Below, piece after piece: positions 7,701 through 13,383 of a DNA stretch of 13,419 bases. The stretch comes from Candidatus Scybalocola fimicaballi (lineage in GTDB: Bacteria; Bacteroidota; Bacteroidia; Bacteroidales; Paludibacteraceae). A model generated the notes under the pieces. It worked only from the letters and a program-made list of their open reading frames with translations, ran no database searches and had not been told where the DNA came from. The stretch's first letter is position 1, and every line of letters begins with the position of its first letter. The stretch is from assembly GCA_002317115.1 (NCBI GenBank), contig DCIP01000002.1:1-13419 (forward strand). The letters run 5' to 3'. A program made the translations under genes and the position numbers.

Positions 7701-8083
7701 AGATTACGCAACACACTCTGGAAGAAAGAGTCGATAGTCTCTATTCTGAAACGTGAATAGTCGTGTATGATGGCAGATATAGCTTCGCCAGCCTTTTTAG
7801 ATATTTTTTCAGCGTTCCAGCCAGCATTAGGATCCTCCTCATTAAGTTCCTTAATAAGCACATCACGATAGCTGTTAGAATCCTCGTAGCCGTGATACAA
7901 ACCATAAAGTTCAAACAAGATTCTCTCCTTCATCTCCGCAGTTGCCTTGTTGGTGAAGGTAACTGCAAGAATGGATTTGAAACACTCTTTATCTTTCATA
8001 ATAAGCTTTAGGTACTCCACAGCAAGGCGGAAAGTCTTTCCACTTCCTGCCGATGCCTTGTAGATTTTTGTCTGTATTGTCAT
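4775..8083 (-). CDS. addA: UvrD/RecB-family ATP-dependent helicase with C-terminal nuclease (AddA-like)
   Basis: An 1102-residue SF1A helicase-nuclease for double-strand-break end processing, resembling AddA/RecB. The helicase motifs are complete and in order: Walker A ASAGSGKT (10-17), motif Ia VTFTNKATAEM (41-51), motif II IDEFQD (395-400), motif III VGDPKQAIYRWR (426-437), motif IV DTNFRS (461-466), motif V TIHKSKGLEF (740-749) and motif VI LLYVAFTRA (816-824). The C-terminus is a RecB-type PD-(D/E)XK nuclease with its key residues present: His964 (GKLKHAIF), Asp1045 (RPDRV), Asp1058 and Lys1060 (VDFKFG), and Gln1071/Tyr1075 (QVREY). Both activities therefore look intact. The start at 8083 places the P-loop at residue 10, as usual for the family, just after a -7 box. 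An AddB-like partner is not adjacent on either side. The symbol is given by domain structure; RecB-like is an alternative name. Confidence 0.9.
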   Translation of the reverse strand: MTIQTKIYKASAGSGKTFRLAVEYLKLIMKDKECFKSILAVTFTNKATAEMKERILFELYGLYHGYEDSNSYRDVLIKELNEEDPNAGWNAEKISKKAGEAISAIIHDYSRFRIETIDSFFQSVLRNLIHELEIGNIINLELDNASVVHEAVNDMMNSLHEDDKKQLLKWLTDFSVENLKNGKSWRVNSNIEKFAANIFNEDFITKKKDDGSFSISNVTNYKDNIKKSLDGHLSHLKAMADEFFAKADGWNAIPENFYQGSKGLWSYFAKIRNGEYVGDKMPNSYVEKSLDSVDNVQSKKTNPNVDAAWVHSQLNQIEDYRKANLEEMCTCETVLKNINNIGLLYDIESIVRRNNEMTGKFLLGDTANLLNKIIDDSTAPFIYEKIGTTLRHIMIDEFQDTSKIQWKNFLPLLEDSVSNGGSNLIVGDPKQAIYRWRNGDYSIIEDVANHHELYPVDEKMDTNFRSYKNVIRFNNAIFKSCIPYIPDGDATIQNQIKNIYELASQEIKIDKDGYVKYQIVAKEDGEKADEAIMRAMVEQIKELKSCGIEEKDIAILVRKNGQTAKIAKYLSDLKEKGALPKDEFNIVSSEAFRLDNSLSVNIIMNALCFIYDPHNDVYEHRLYLDYINLSGKTVDKDSDEFSGKGEEDENGNKGELGIKYKILNTSTLPLYEMIEEIYFILCLDKIKDNGVYMQLFLDKVNTFINRKSSDLKTFINYWNEKLCGATLSSSNESNGMRVLTIHKSKGLEFKTVIIPFADWEIEDTKNDNVLWCEASERPYNDISLLPINYNKNLPNTIFRGEYACEKAQMWIDNINLLYVAFTRAEANLIIFSPEPSKTDTDGEKKVNALLASIFSNKEKAMSNVKTKLLAEHWNDADLKFEYGVLTKPENKKKTTQNELKKEAEKNTLDYVNYRINSEKNSSAIQFRQSDMSKRFLKDPEKFDSADKSDRESASENYMEIGKLKHAIFSDIYSIDDVDKAVNKQVFAGIISKDEVDGYVSEIKRHIESAPSEWFDKSARVINERAILMKRKNTQGKVEIENKRPDRVVMVDGKVIIVDFKFGEKNDKYKDQVREYADLIRKMGYDNIEANLWYVEKGEIEKY

Positions 8084-8102
8084 AGGCTTCTTAAATTTTC
8101 TA

Positions 8103-8110
8103 CAAATTTA
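8103..8110 (-). promoter_or_regulatory. -7 promoter box (TAAATTTG) for the helicase-nuclease gene
   Basis: On the minus strand TAAATTTG matches TAnnTTTG exactly, 19 bp before the ATG at 8083. The nearest upstream TTTG is only 14 bp away, shorter than the usual 19-21, so the -33 element is doubtful. Confidence 0.5.
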
Positions 8111-8166
8111 GCACATCACTATGCCAAATCACTACACATGTTTATTTTTTTCTCGATTATTTTTTA

Positions 8167-8194
8167 GTCAACGTTAACGTTAGCGTCAACGTTA
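8167..8194. promoter_or_regulatory. Tandem GTCAACGTTA motif, possible protein-binding site
   Basis: GTCAACGTTA occurs at 8167-8176 and again at 8185-8194, split by ACGTTAGC. AACGTT, a palindrome, occurs three times in this 28-bp stretch. It lies about 60-80 bp upstream of the helicase-nuclease -7 box and next to the DnaA-box-like cluster. Its role is unknown. Confidence 0.4.
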
Positions 8195-8219
8195 TTAAAT
8201 TAACATTTTACCCTTTGGC

Positions 8220-8590
8220 TGTTGATAACCCCCGTTTATGAAACCCTTCAGATGTGAAAAAACACCGTTGAAAATGTTGAAAACTTCAAGAAAAGAAATG
8301 AAAACTATTAGTAGGAATTCAAAAAACTATTATAAGCCGACTCCATTTCCATATCTCCAAATTTATTCTGCACTTTTTTTTATAAACTTATCAAGATAGT
8401 TTTTACAAAATTTAGCACTTTACTAACACTATTGATTTCAACTTAGCGAAAGAAAAATTATATTTGCATTGTTGTTAATATTGTTGATAACCTCGCAATT
8501 TACTCGCTTTTTCAGCAAGTTAGGAAAGACGGAATTGTTAATCCACTCTTGATTATAATTGATTACTTTTTCATCGTCTACTTATCAACA
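8220..8590. other. Cluster of DnaA-box-like 9-mers in AT-rich divergent intergenic DNA (candidate origin or DnaA-regulated region)
   Basis: No gene is visible in the 582-bp spacer 8084-8665. It holds three exact copies of TTATCAACA (8220-8228 and 8482-8490 on minus, 8582-8590 on plus), a head-to-tail pair TTTTCAACG/TTTTCAACA (8266-8274 and 8275-8283, minus), TTTTTCACA (8253-8261, minus; fits the DnaA consensus TTWTNCACA) and a near match TTATCAAGA (8388-8396). TTATCAACA differs from the classical DnaA box TTATCCACA at one position. The surrounding DNA is very AT-rich and the two flanking genes point away from it. This could be a replication origin, a DnaA-controlled promoter region for nadA, or binding sites of another protein. 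No dnaA or dnaN gene is in the window. Confidence 0.35.
8459..8466 (+). promoter_or_regulatory. -7 promoter box (TATATTTG) for nadA
   Basis: Exact TAnnTTTG match. A TTG sits 24 bp upstream (8432-8434), rather long for a -33 element. If used, it gives an unusually long leader of about 190 nt that carries two of the TTATCAACA sites (8482-8490, 8582-8590). Confidence 0.4.
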
Positions 8591-8665
8591 TAATTAACAC
8601 CCTATTATTGTTGTATTGAAGTGATTTTAAACTAGTATTTTTTCTTATATCAATAGATAAATATA

Positions 8666-9610
8666 ATGGAAAAGGAATTTTTGATTTCGGAAATCAACCG
8701 TTTGAAAAAGGAGAAAAATGCGATTATCATGGCGCATTACTATCAGGACGGTGAGATTCAGGATATAGCTGACTTCGTTGGCGACAGTTTGGCATTGGCT
8801 CAGTGGGCTGCAAAGACAGACGCTGATATCATCATGCTTTGCGGTGTTCATTTCATGGGTGAGACTGCGAAGATTCTTTCACCAAACAAGAAGGTGCTTG
8901 TGCCAGACATGGAAGCTGGTTGCTCGCTTGCCGACAGTTGCCCAGCTGATGAGTTTGAGAAGTTCATCAAGGAGCACCCAGGTCACAAAGTGATTTCATA
9001 CGTCAACACAACAGCTGCTGTAAAGGCTTTGACTGATGTCGTTGTGACAAGTACAAACGCAAAGCAGATTGTTGACAGTTTCCCTAAAGATGAGAAGATC
9101 ATTTTCGGACCAGACAAGAACTTAGGAAACTATATCAACAGCATCACAGGCAGAAACATGGTGCTTTGGAACGGTGCTTGCCACGTGCATGAGAAGTTCT
9201 CTGTACGCAAGGTGCTTGACTTGAAGAAAGAGTATCCAGACGCACAGGTTCTTGTTCACCCTGAGTGTAAAGACGTGATTGTTCGTTTGGCTGACAAGGT
9301 AGGTTCAACAGCCGGACTTTTGAAATATGCTATTGCTTCAGACTGCAAGAGATTCTTGGTAGCAACAGAGAGTGGTATTCTTCATGAGATGCAGAAGTCA
9401 GCTCCAGACAAGGTGTTTATTCCAATTCCACCAGAAGATTCAACATGTGCTTGCAACAACTGCAGCTACATGCGTCTTAACACATTAGAGAAGGTTTACA
9501 ACGTGTTGAAAAACGAGGCTCCTGAGATCCAGGTTTCAGATGCATTGCGTGAGAAGGCAGTTAAACCTATCCAGAAGATGTTGGAAATCAGTGCCAAATT
9601 AGGTCTATAA
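8666..9610 (+). CDS. nadA: Quinolinate synthase NadA
   Basis: Condenses iminoaspartate with dihydroxyacetone phosphate to quinolinate in de novo NAD synthesis; a cytosolic [4Fe-4S] enzyme. At 314 residues it is the normal short form. Landmarks: AHYYQDGEIQDIADFVGDS (23-41), with the conserved H-Y-Y of the substrate site, then EAGCSLADSC (83-92), WNGACHVHEKF (168-178), HPEC (198-201), TESGILHEM (234-242) and the C-terminal CACNNC (261-266) before SYMRLNTLEK. By family comparison the three cluster ligands are Cys86, Cys172 and one Cys of the 261-266 group. NadB and NadC are not nearby, so the pathway is split across the genome. The gene is the first of a three-gene group with the mazG-like gene and deoC. 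Its last codons are duplicated just beyond the stop. Confidence 0.96.
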   Translation: MEKEFLISEINRLKKEKNAIIMAHYYQDGEIQDIADFVGDSLALAQWAAKTDADIIMLCGVHFMGETAKILSPNKKVLVPDMEAGCSLADSCPADEFEKFIKEHPGHKVISYVNTTAAVKALTDVVVTSTNAKQIVDSFPKDEKIIFGPDKNLGNYINSITGRNMVLWNGACHVHEKFSVRKVLDLKKEYPDAQVLVHPECKDVIVRLADKVGSTAGLLKYAIASDCKRFLVATESGILHEMQKSAPDKVFIPIPPEDSTCACNNCSYMRLNTLEKVYNVLKNEAPEIQVSDALREKAVKPIQKMLEISAKLGL

Positions 9611-9625
9611 TCTTAGGTCTATAAT
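9599..9625 (+). repeat. 14-bp tandem duplication across the nadA stop codon
   Basis: TTAGGTCTATAAT occurs at 9599-9611 and again at 9613-9625, a 14-bp period including the C at 9612. The first copy encodes the last residues and TAA stop of nadA. The second ends in the ATG of the next gene. Removing one copy would leave TAATG, a 1-bp stop-start overlap. Confidence 0.85.
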
Positions 9626-9959
9626 GCAGGACATTACACTTAAAGAATTACAGCACACCGTCGACGATTGGATCAAGCGTTACGGTGTGCGCTATTTTTC
9701 TGAGCTCACCAATACAGCTTGTTTGATGGAGGAGGTAGGTGAGTTGGCACGTCTTATGGCAAGAACGTATGGCGACCAGAGTTTCAAAAATAAAGAGAAA
9801 GAGTCTTCTATTGCCGACGAGATGGCCGATATACTTTGGGTATTGACATGTTTAGCAAATCAGACTGGAGTCGACTTGACAGAAGCTTTCCAAAAAAACA
9901 TAGAGAAGAAGACGAACAGAGATAAAGATCGTCATATCAACAATGAAAAATTAAAATAA
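9624..9959 (+). CDS. MazG-like nucleotide pyrophosphohydrolase
   Basis: A 111-residue single-domain all-alpha NTP pyrophosphatase of the MazG/dUTPase-like superfamily, which hydrolyses (deoxy)NTPs to the monophosphate and pyrophosphate and so cleans the nucleotide pool. The metal-binding signature is present: EEVGE (36-40) on one helix and ADEMADILW (64-72) on the next, giving the E-x-x-E...E-x-x-D set with Glu37/Glu40 and Glu66/Asp69. The length fits the short MazG-like form rather than the two-domain MazG of E. coli. The C-terminal tail is charged (KKTNRDKDRH). It starts 13 bp after nadA and ends 4 bp before deoC, so the three are very probably co-transcribed. Its preferred nucleotide is not readable from sequence. 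Confidence 0.9.
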   Translation: MQDITLKELQHTVDDWIKRYGVRYFSELTNTACLMEEVGELARLMARTYGDQSFKNKEKESSIADEMADILWVLTCLANQTGVDLTEAFQKNIEKKTNRDKDRHINNEKLK

Positions 9960-9963
9960 CAAA

Positions 9964-10842
9964 ATGAAGGATATTTTTGAACTTTTTTCCAAGTATTCAA
10001 TTGGTAAGAACGACCAAGAGGTAGAAATGGCAGTAGATGCTCTTTTAAGAATGAATTTTGAGCGTAACAATACAAAGGCTATTTACTGCAAACTTCTTGA
10101 AAATATCGACCTTACAACGCTTAAATCAACAGATAATAATGATTCTGTACTTAAGTTTGTTGATAAAATCAATCAATTTGATTCTAAGTTTGATATTTTG
10201 CCAGTTCCAGCAGGAATTTGTGTTTATCCGGCGTTTGTACCAACAGTAAAAGAATCATTAACAGAGGATGTTGATATCGTTGCTGTGGCTGGAGGTTTTC
10301 CACACTCACAGACATTTATTGAAGTAAAGATGGCAGAGGTAGGACTTGCCATTGCTTCAGGAGCAACAGAGATCGACATTGTATTTCCAGTAGGTAAGTT
10401 CTTCGCTGATGAGTATGATGACATCTACGATGAGATTTCTGAGATAAAAGCATGCTGCAAGGATGTGACGTTGAAAGTAATCCTTGAAGTATCATTGTTG
10501 AAAACTGTTGAAAACATTGAGAAGGCAGCAATCATTGCCATCAATGCTGGAGCTGATTTCATCAAGACAAGCACAGGAAAAGACGGAAGTGTGGCAAATC
10601 TTTCAGCTGCTTACGTAATGTGTCAGGTGATTGCCAAGATGGAACCAGAAATAGGCAGAAATGTAGGTTTTAAGGCCGCTGGAGGCATTTCTACATCTGC
10701 AGATGCTGTCAAGTACTATTCGATAGTAGAAAGTGTCTTAGGCGTCGATCATACGGAAAAAAATCTGTTTAGAATCGGTGCCAGCAGTTTGGCAAATAAT
10801 CTTCTATCTGATATTGCTGGAGAGACGGTTAAATATTTCTAA
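9964..10842 (+). CDS. deoC: Deoxyribose-phosphate aldolase DeoC
   Basis: Class I aldolase that cleaves 2-deoxyribose 5-phosphate to glyceraldehyde 3-phosphate and acetaldehyde in deoxynucleoside catabolism; cytosolic TIM barrel of 292 residues. The active site is complete by family alignment: Asp138 in TEIDIV, Lys171 in LKVILE, the Schiff-base Lys201 in DFIKTSTGK, and Lys237 in GFKAAGG. PVPAGICVYP (80-89) and AVAGGFPHSQT (107-117) are the other conserved blocks. It is longer than the 220-260 residues of many DeoC proteins because of an N-terminal extension of about 75 residues before the barrel. It is the last gene of the nadA group, 4 bp after the mazG-like stop and followed by a strong terminator. 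No deoR-type regulator or nucleoside phosphorylase is nearby. Confidence 0.95.
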   Translation: MKDIFELFSKYSIGKNDQEVEMAVDALLRMNFERNNTKAIYCKLLENIDLTTLKSTDNNDSVLKFVDKINQFDSKFDILPVPAGICVYPAFVPTVKESLTEDVDIVAVAGGFPHSQTFIEVKMAEVGLAIASGATEIDIVFPVGKFFADEYDDIYDEISEIKACCKDVTLKVILEVSLLKTVENIEKAAIIAINAGADFIKTSTGKDGSVANLSAAYVMCQVIAKMEPEIGRNVGFKAAGGISTSADAVKYYSIVESVLGVDHTEKNLFRIGASSLANNLLSDIAGETVKYF

Positions 10843-10872
10843 TTAATAGTTAAGAGTTAATAATTAATAATT

Positions 10873-10897
10873 AAGGCACGAGAGATCGTGCCTTTTT
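10873..10897 (+). terminator. Rho-independent terminator of the nadA-mazG-deoC group
   Basis: AAGGCACGA (10873-10881) pairs with TCGTGCCTT (10886-10894) over the loop GAGA, followed by a run of T interrupted by one G (TTTGTTTTT). It lies 30 bp after the deoC stop, in classical form. Confidence 0.9.
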
Positions 10898-10920
10898 GTT
10901 TTTCTAAGATTATATATTAT

Positions 10921-10941
10921 CCGTGAGTTGGTAACTCACGG
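10921..10941 (-). terminator. Hairpin downstream of the prenyl synthase gene
   Basis: CCGTGAGTT (10921-10929) and AACTCACGG (10933-10941) form a 9-bp perfect stem with a 3-base loop, 11 bp beyond the minus-strand stop at 10953. The sequence after the stem on the minus strand is AT-rich (ATAATATATA) but is not a T-run, so termination is likely rather than certain. Confidence 0.55.
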
Positions 10942-10952
10942 CACGAAACAGA

Positions 10953-11930
10953 TTAGTAATTTCTGATAATTGTATAATTAAGAAGCATTAATAGAGCTTT
11001 CTTTGCATCAGAATCAGGAATAATGTCAAGAGCTTTGATTCCGTCCTGTTCAAAATCCTTCATTTTCTTAGCAGCGTATTCAATACCACCGTTATCAACA
11101 GCGAAGTTGATAAGTTGTTCAACCTCCTTGTCGTTCTTATTATCCTTTTTCAACAGGTCAATCATCTCCTCTCTTTTTGCTTCCGAAGCATTGCTTAATG
11201 CGAAGATTAAAGGAAGAGTTGCTTTGCCTTCACGGATGTCATTTCCCACTGGTTTTCCTATCTCTTTCTCTGTTGATAAGTAGTCGAAAATGTCGTCGCG
11301 GATCTGGAAACAGATGCCGAAAATTGTGCCGAAATTAACAAGTGAGTCAATCAATTGTTGATTATTACTTACACTTTTAGCTCCTATAAAACAAGCAGTT
11401 GAGAAAAGAACAGCTGTTTTCTTCTTGATTACTTTATAATATACTTCCTCGTTGAAAGTTCTGTTTTTGGAGTTGTAAAGTTGGATCAATTCACCGTCTG
11501 TCAACTCTTTTCCGACGCTGCAAATAGACTTGATTATCTCCAACGAATTTGTCTGAGACGCTACGTTCAAAGCCTGTGAAAGAAGGTAGTCGCCGACCAA
11601 AACAGATACCTTGTTCTGCCAAACACTGTTGACTGATTTTTGTCCACGTCGAGAATCAGCTTCGTCGACAATATCATCGTGGATAAGGCTTGCAGTGTGA
11701 AGCATCTCAACGGCGGTAGCACCGTCGTAACTTGCATCATTCACGTCGCCAAGAGATTTGGCTGCAAGCAATGCCATGATAGGGCGAATCTGTTTTCCCT
11801 TCTTTTGAAGAATGTAGTTATTAACAGCCGATAGCAATTCATTGTCTGACGCAAAATATCCGTCAAACTTCTTGTTGAAGATTTCAAACTCCTTTTCTAT
11901 TGCTTTTTTAGCTGTATCTAATGTCGACAT
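10953..11930 (-). CDS. Long-chain (E)-polyprenyl diphosphate synthase, IspB-like
   Basis: Adds isopentenyl diphosphate units to an allylic diphosphate to make the long side chain of menaquinone; a soluble all-alpha trans-prenyltransferase. I choose the ATG at 11930 (325 residues, MSTLDTAKKAIEKEF). A TTG at 11945 adds only five residues and lies about where transcription should begin. The two aspartate motifs are intact: HDDIVDEAD with D85-D86-x-x-D89 (first DDxxD), and RDDIFDYL with D212-D213-x-x-D216 (second). KGKQIRP (44-50) is the conserved pyrophosphate-binding region. The fifth residue before the first DDxxD is Ala80, small rather than aromatic, as in long-chain synthases and unlike farnesyl diphosphate synthases. 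The exact chain length is not readable. The gene is divergent from polA with overlapping promoters, and convergent with deoC. Confidence 0.92.
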   Translation of the reverse strand: MSTLDTAKKAIEKEFEIFNKKFDGYFASDNELLSAVNNYILQKKGKQIRPIMALLAAKSLGDVNDASYDGATAVEMLHTASLIHDDIVDEADSRRGQKSVNSVWQNKVSVLVGDYLLSQALNVASQTNSLEIIKSICSVGKELTDGELIQLYNSKNRTFNEEVYYKVIKKKTAVLFSTACFIGAKSVSNNQQLIDSLVNFGTIFGICFQIRDDIFDYLSTEKEIGKPVGNDIREGKATLPLIFALSNASEAKREEMIDLLKKDNKNDKEVEQLINFAVDNGGIEYAAKKMKDFEQDGIKALDIIPDSDAKKALLMLLNYTIIRNY

Positions 11931-11951
11931 CCGTAAATCAATCAAAAATCT

Positions 11952-11982
11952 TTTGCAAATTTAATAAATGTACGTAAGTTTG
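11952..11982 (+). promoter_or_regulatory. Promoter of polA
   Basis: TTTG (11952-11955), 19 bp, TAAGTTTG (11975-11982): both elements and the spacing match the Bacteroidota -33/-7 consensus exactly, the best promoter in the window. The start site would be near 11988, downstream of the ATG at 11968, so this promoter argues for the ATG at 12001 as the polA start. It overlaps the divergent prenyl synthase promoter almost completely. Confidence 0.7.
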
Positions 11983-11986
11983 GAAA
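11956..11986 (-). promoter_or_regulatory. Promoter of the prenyl synthase gene
   Basis: On the minus strand TAAATTTG (11963-11956) is an exact TAnnTTTG box, with TTTC (11986-11983) 19 bp upstream as an imperfect -33. The transcript would begin near 11950, about 20 nt before the ATG at 11930. Confidence 0.55.
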
Positions 11987-12000
11987 ACGAAATTCAAAAA

Positions 12001-13383
12001 ATGGATAATAGACTTGTTTTAATTGATGCTTATCCCATCATTTTTGGCTCATATTACGCCTTGATGAATAAGCCAATGAAAAATTCCAAGGGTGAAAACA
12101 CCTCGATTGTTTATGGATTTGTTAATAAGTTGGAGATGATCCTTAAGGATTATGCTCCTTCCCATATTGCTGTAGTTTTCGATTCTGCGGCTAAAACTTT
12201 CCGTCATGAGATGTATCCTGAGTATAAAGCACAACGTCAGGCTACACCAGAGGAGATACACGCTTCAGTTCCTTTGATTAAAAAAATAGTAGAGGCATAT
12301 AACATTCCAGTTTTTGCAATCGATGGTTATGAAGCTGACGATATTGTCGGTACATTGGCAAAACGTGGTGCGGCTGAAGGTTTAGAGGTGTTGATGGTGA
12401 CTCCTGATAAGGATTATGCTCAGCTTGTCGACGACAATATAAAGATGCTTCGTATTATCCATGGCAATGGTCTTGAGTTGATGGACAAGAATATGGTTTG
12501 TGAAAAGTGGGGAATAAAAGATCCATCTCAAATCATAGATCTTCTTGCTCTAATGGGCGACGCGAGTGATAACATTCCTGGTTGCAAAGGAGTAGGAGAG
12601 AAGACAGCTGTCAAGTTGCTACAGGATTTTGGATCCGTTGAGTCTGTTATTGAAAATTCAGAATCGATAAAGGGAGCTTTGAAAACAAAAGTACAAGAGT
12701 CTGTTGAAATGATTAAATTTTCAAAGATTCTTGTAACAATATGTACTGAGGTTCCGATGGAAGTTCAAATTTCGGATTTGAAAGTAAAAGAGAAGAAGGT
12801 GGATGAAATGCTGAAAATTTTCAATGATCTTGAATTGAAAAGTTTCATCACCAAATATACCCAAAAATCAGCCCCTGTTCAACTCTCTCTATTTGATAAT
12901 TTCAGTACAATTACTCAGCCTGAAGAAAAATATTCGATTCTCAGCGAGTTAACTTCGGTGCCTCACGACTATAAATTGATTGAAAATCAAGATGATATTG
13001 ACCAATTTTTGGCAAAAATTTCTACTCAAGATTTTTTCTGTTTTGACACGGAAACGACCTCAAAAGACGTTTTTTCGGCTGATTTAGTAGGAATGAGCTT
13101 CTGTTGGAAGAAAAATGAGGCATTTTTCATTCTTTTGCCTGAAAATCGTGATGAGTGTCAAAAAATTGTTGATAAGTTCAAACCGTTATTTAAAAATGAA
13201 AAAATTTTGAAGATCGGTCAAAATTTGAAGTTCGACGTGTTGATGCTCAAACAATACGGAGTAGAGGTGAAGGGAGATTTGTTTGATACAATGATTGCTC
13301 ACTACCTTATCCAACCAGAGTTGAGACATGGTATGGATACTTTGGCTGAACAATATTTGAAATATAAAACAGTTACATACTAA
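12001..13383 (+). CDS. polA: DNA polymerase I, N-terminal half ending at a premature in-frame stop
   Basis: The 5' part of polA, 460 residues against roughly 900 or more for full PolA. The 5'-3' exonuclease (FEN) domain is complete: LIDAYPIIF (7-15, Asp9), VFDSAAKTFRHE (59-70), GYEADDIVGTLA (109-120), TPDKDYAQLV (134-143) and GDASDNIPGCKGVGEKTA (186-203, helix-hairpin-helix). A linker with QLSLF (294-298), a canonical beta-clamp-binding motif, leads into the 3'-5' exonuclease: Exo I FDTET (348-352; Asp349, Glu351) and Exo II GQNLKFD (406-412; Asp412). After LAEQYLKYKTVTY a TAA ends the frame before Exo III and before the polymerase domain. E. coli PolA continues here as KTITFEE, so the TAA sits where a Glu codon is expected. 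I start at 12001; the ATG at 11968 overlaps the promoter. It may be a nonsense mutation, a sequencing error or a functional split; a shortened protein could still act as a 5'-nuclease. Confidence 0.85.
   Translation: MDNRLVLIDAYPIIFGSYYALMNKPMKNSKGENTSIVYGFVNKLEMILKDYAPSHIAVVFDSAAKTFRHEMYPEYKAQRQATPEEIHASVPLIKKIVEAYNIPVFAIDGYEADDIVGTLAKRGAAEGLEVLMVTPDKDYAQLVDDNIKMLRIIHGNGLELMDKNMVCEKWGIKDPSQIIDLLALMGDASDNIPGCKGVGEKTAVKLLQDFGSVESVIENSESIKGALKTKVQESVEMIKFSKILVTICTEVPMEVQISDLKVKEKKVDEMLKIFNDLELKSFITKYTQKSAPVQLSLFDNFSTITQPEEKYSILSELTSVPHDYKLIENQDDIDQFLAKISTQDFFCFDTETTSKDVFSADLVGMSFCWKKNEAFFILLPENRDECQKIVDKFKPLFKNEKILKIGQNLKFDVLMLKQYGVEVKGDLFDTMIAHYLIQPELRHGMDTLAEQYLKYKTVTY

Noticed and set aside
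10843..10872. AT-rich TTAATAATTAATAATTAA stretch as a repeat or attachment site
   Set aside because: It is low-complexity DNA directly before a terminator; no second copy or structure supports a specific role.
11968..12000. Upstream ATG as the polA start (11 extra residues)
   Set aside because: The best promoter in the window (TTTG-N19-TAAGTTTG, 11952-11982) covers this codon, so the transcript should begin after it. PolA proteins usually begin close to the LIDA motif, as the ATG at 12001 gives.
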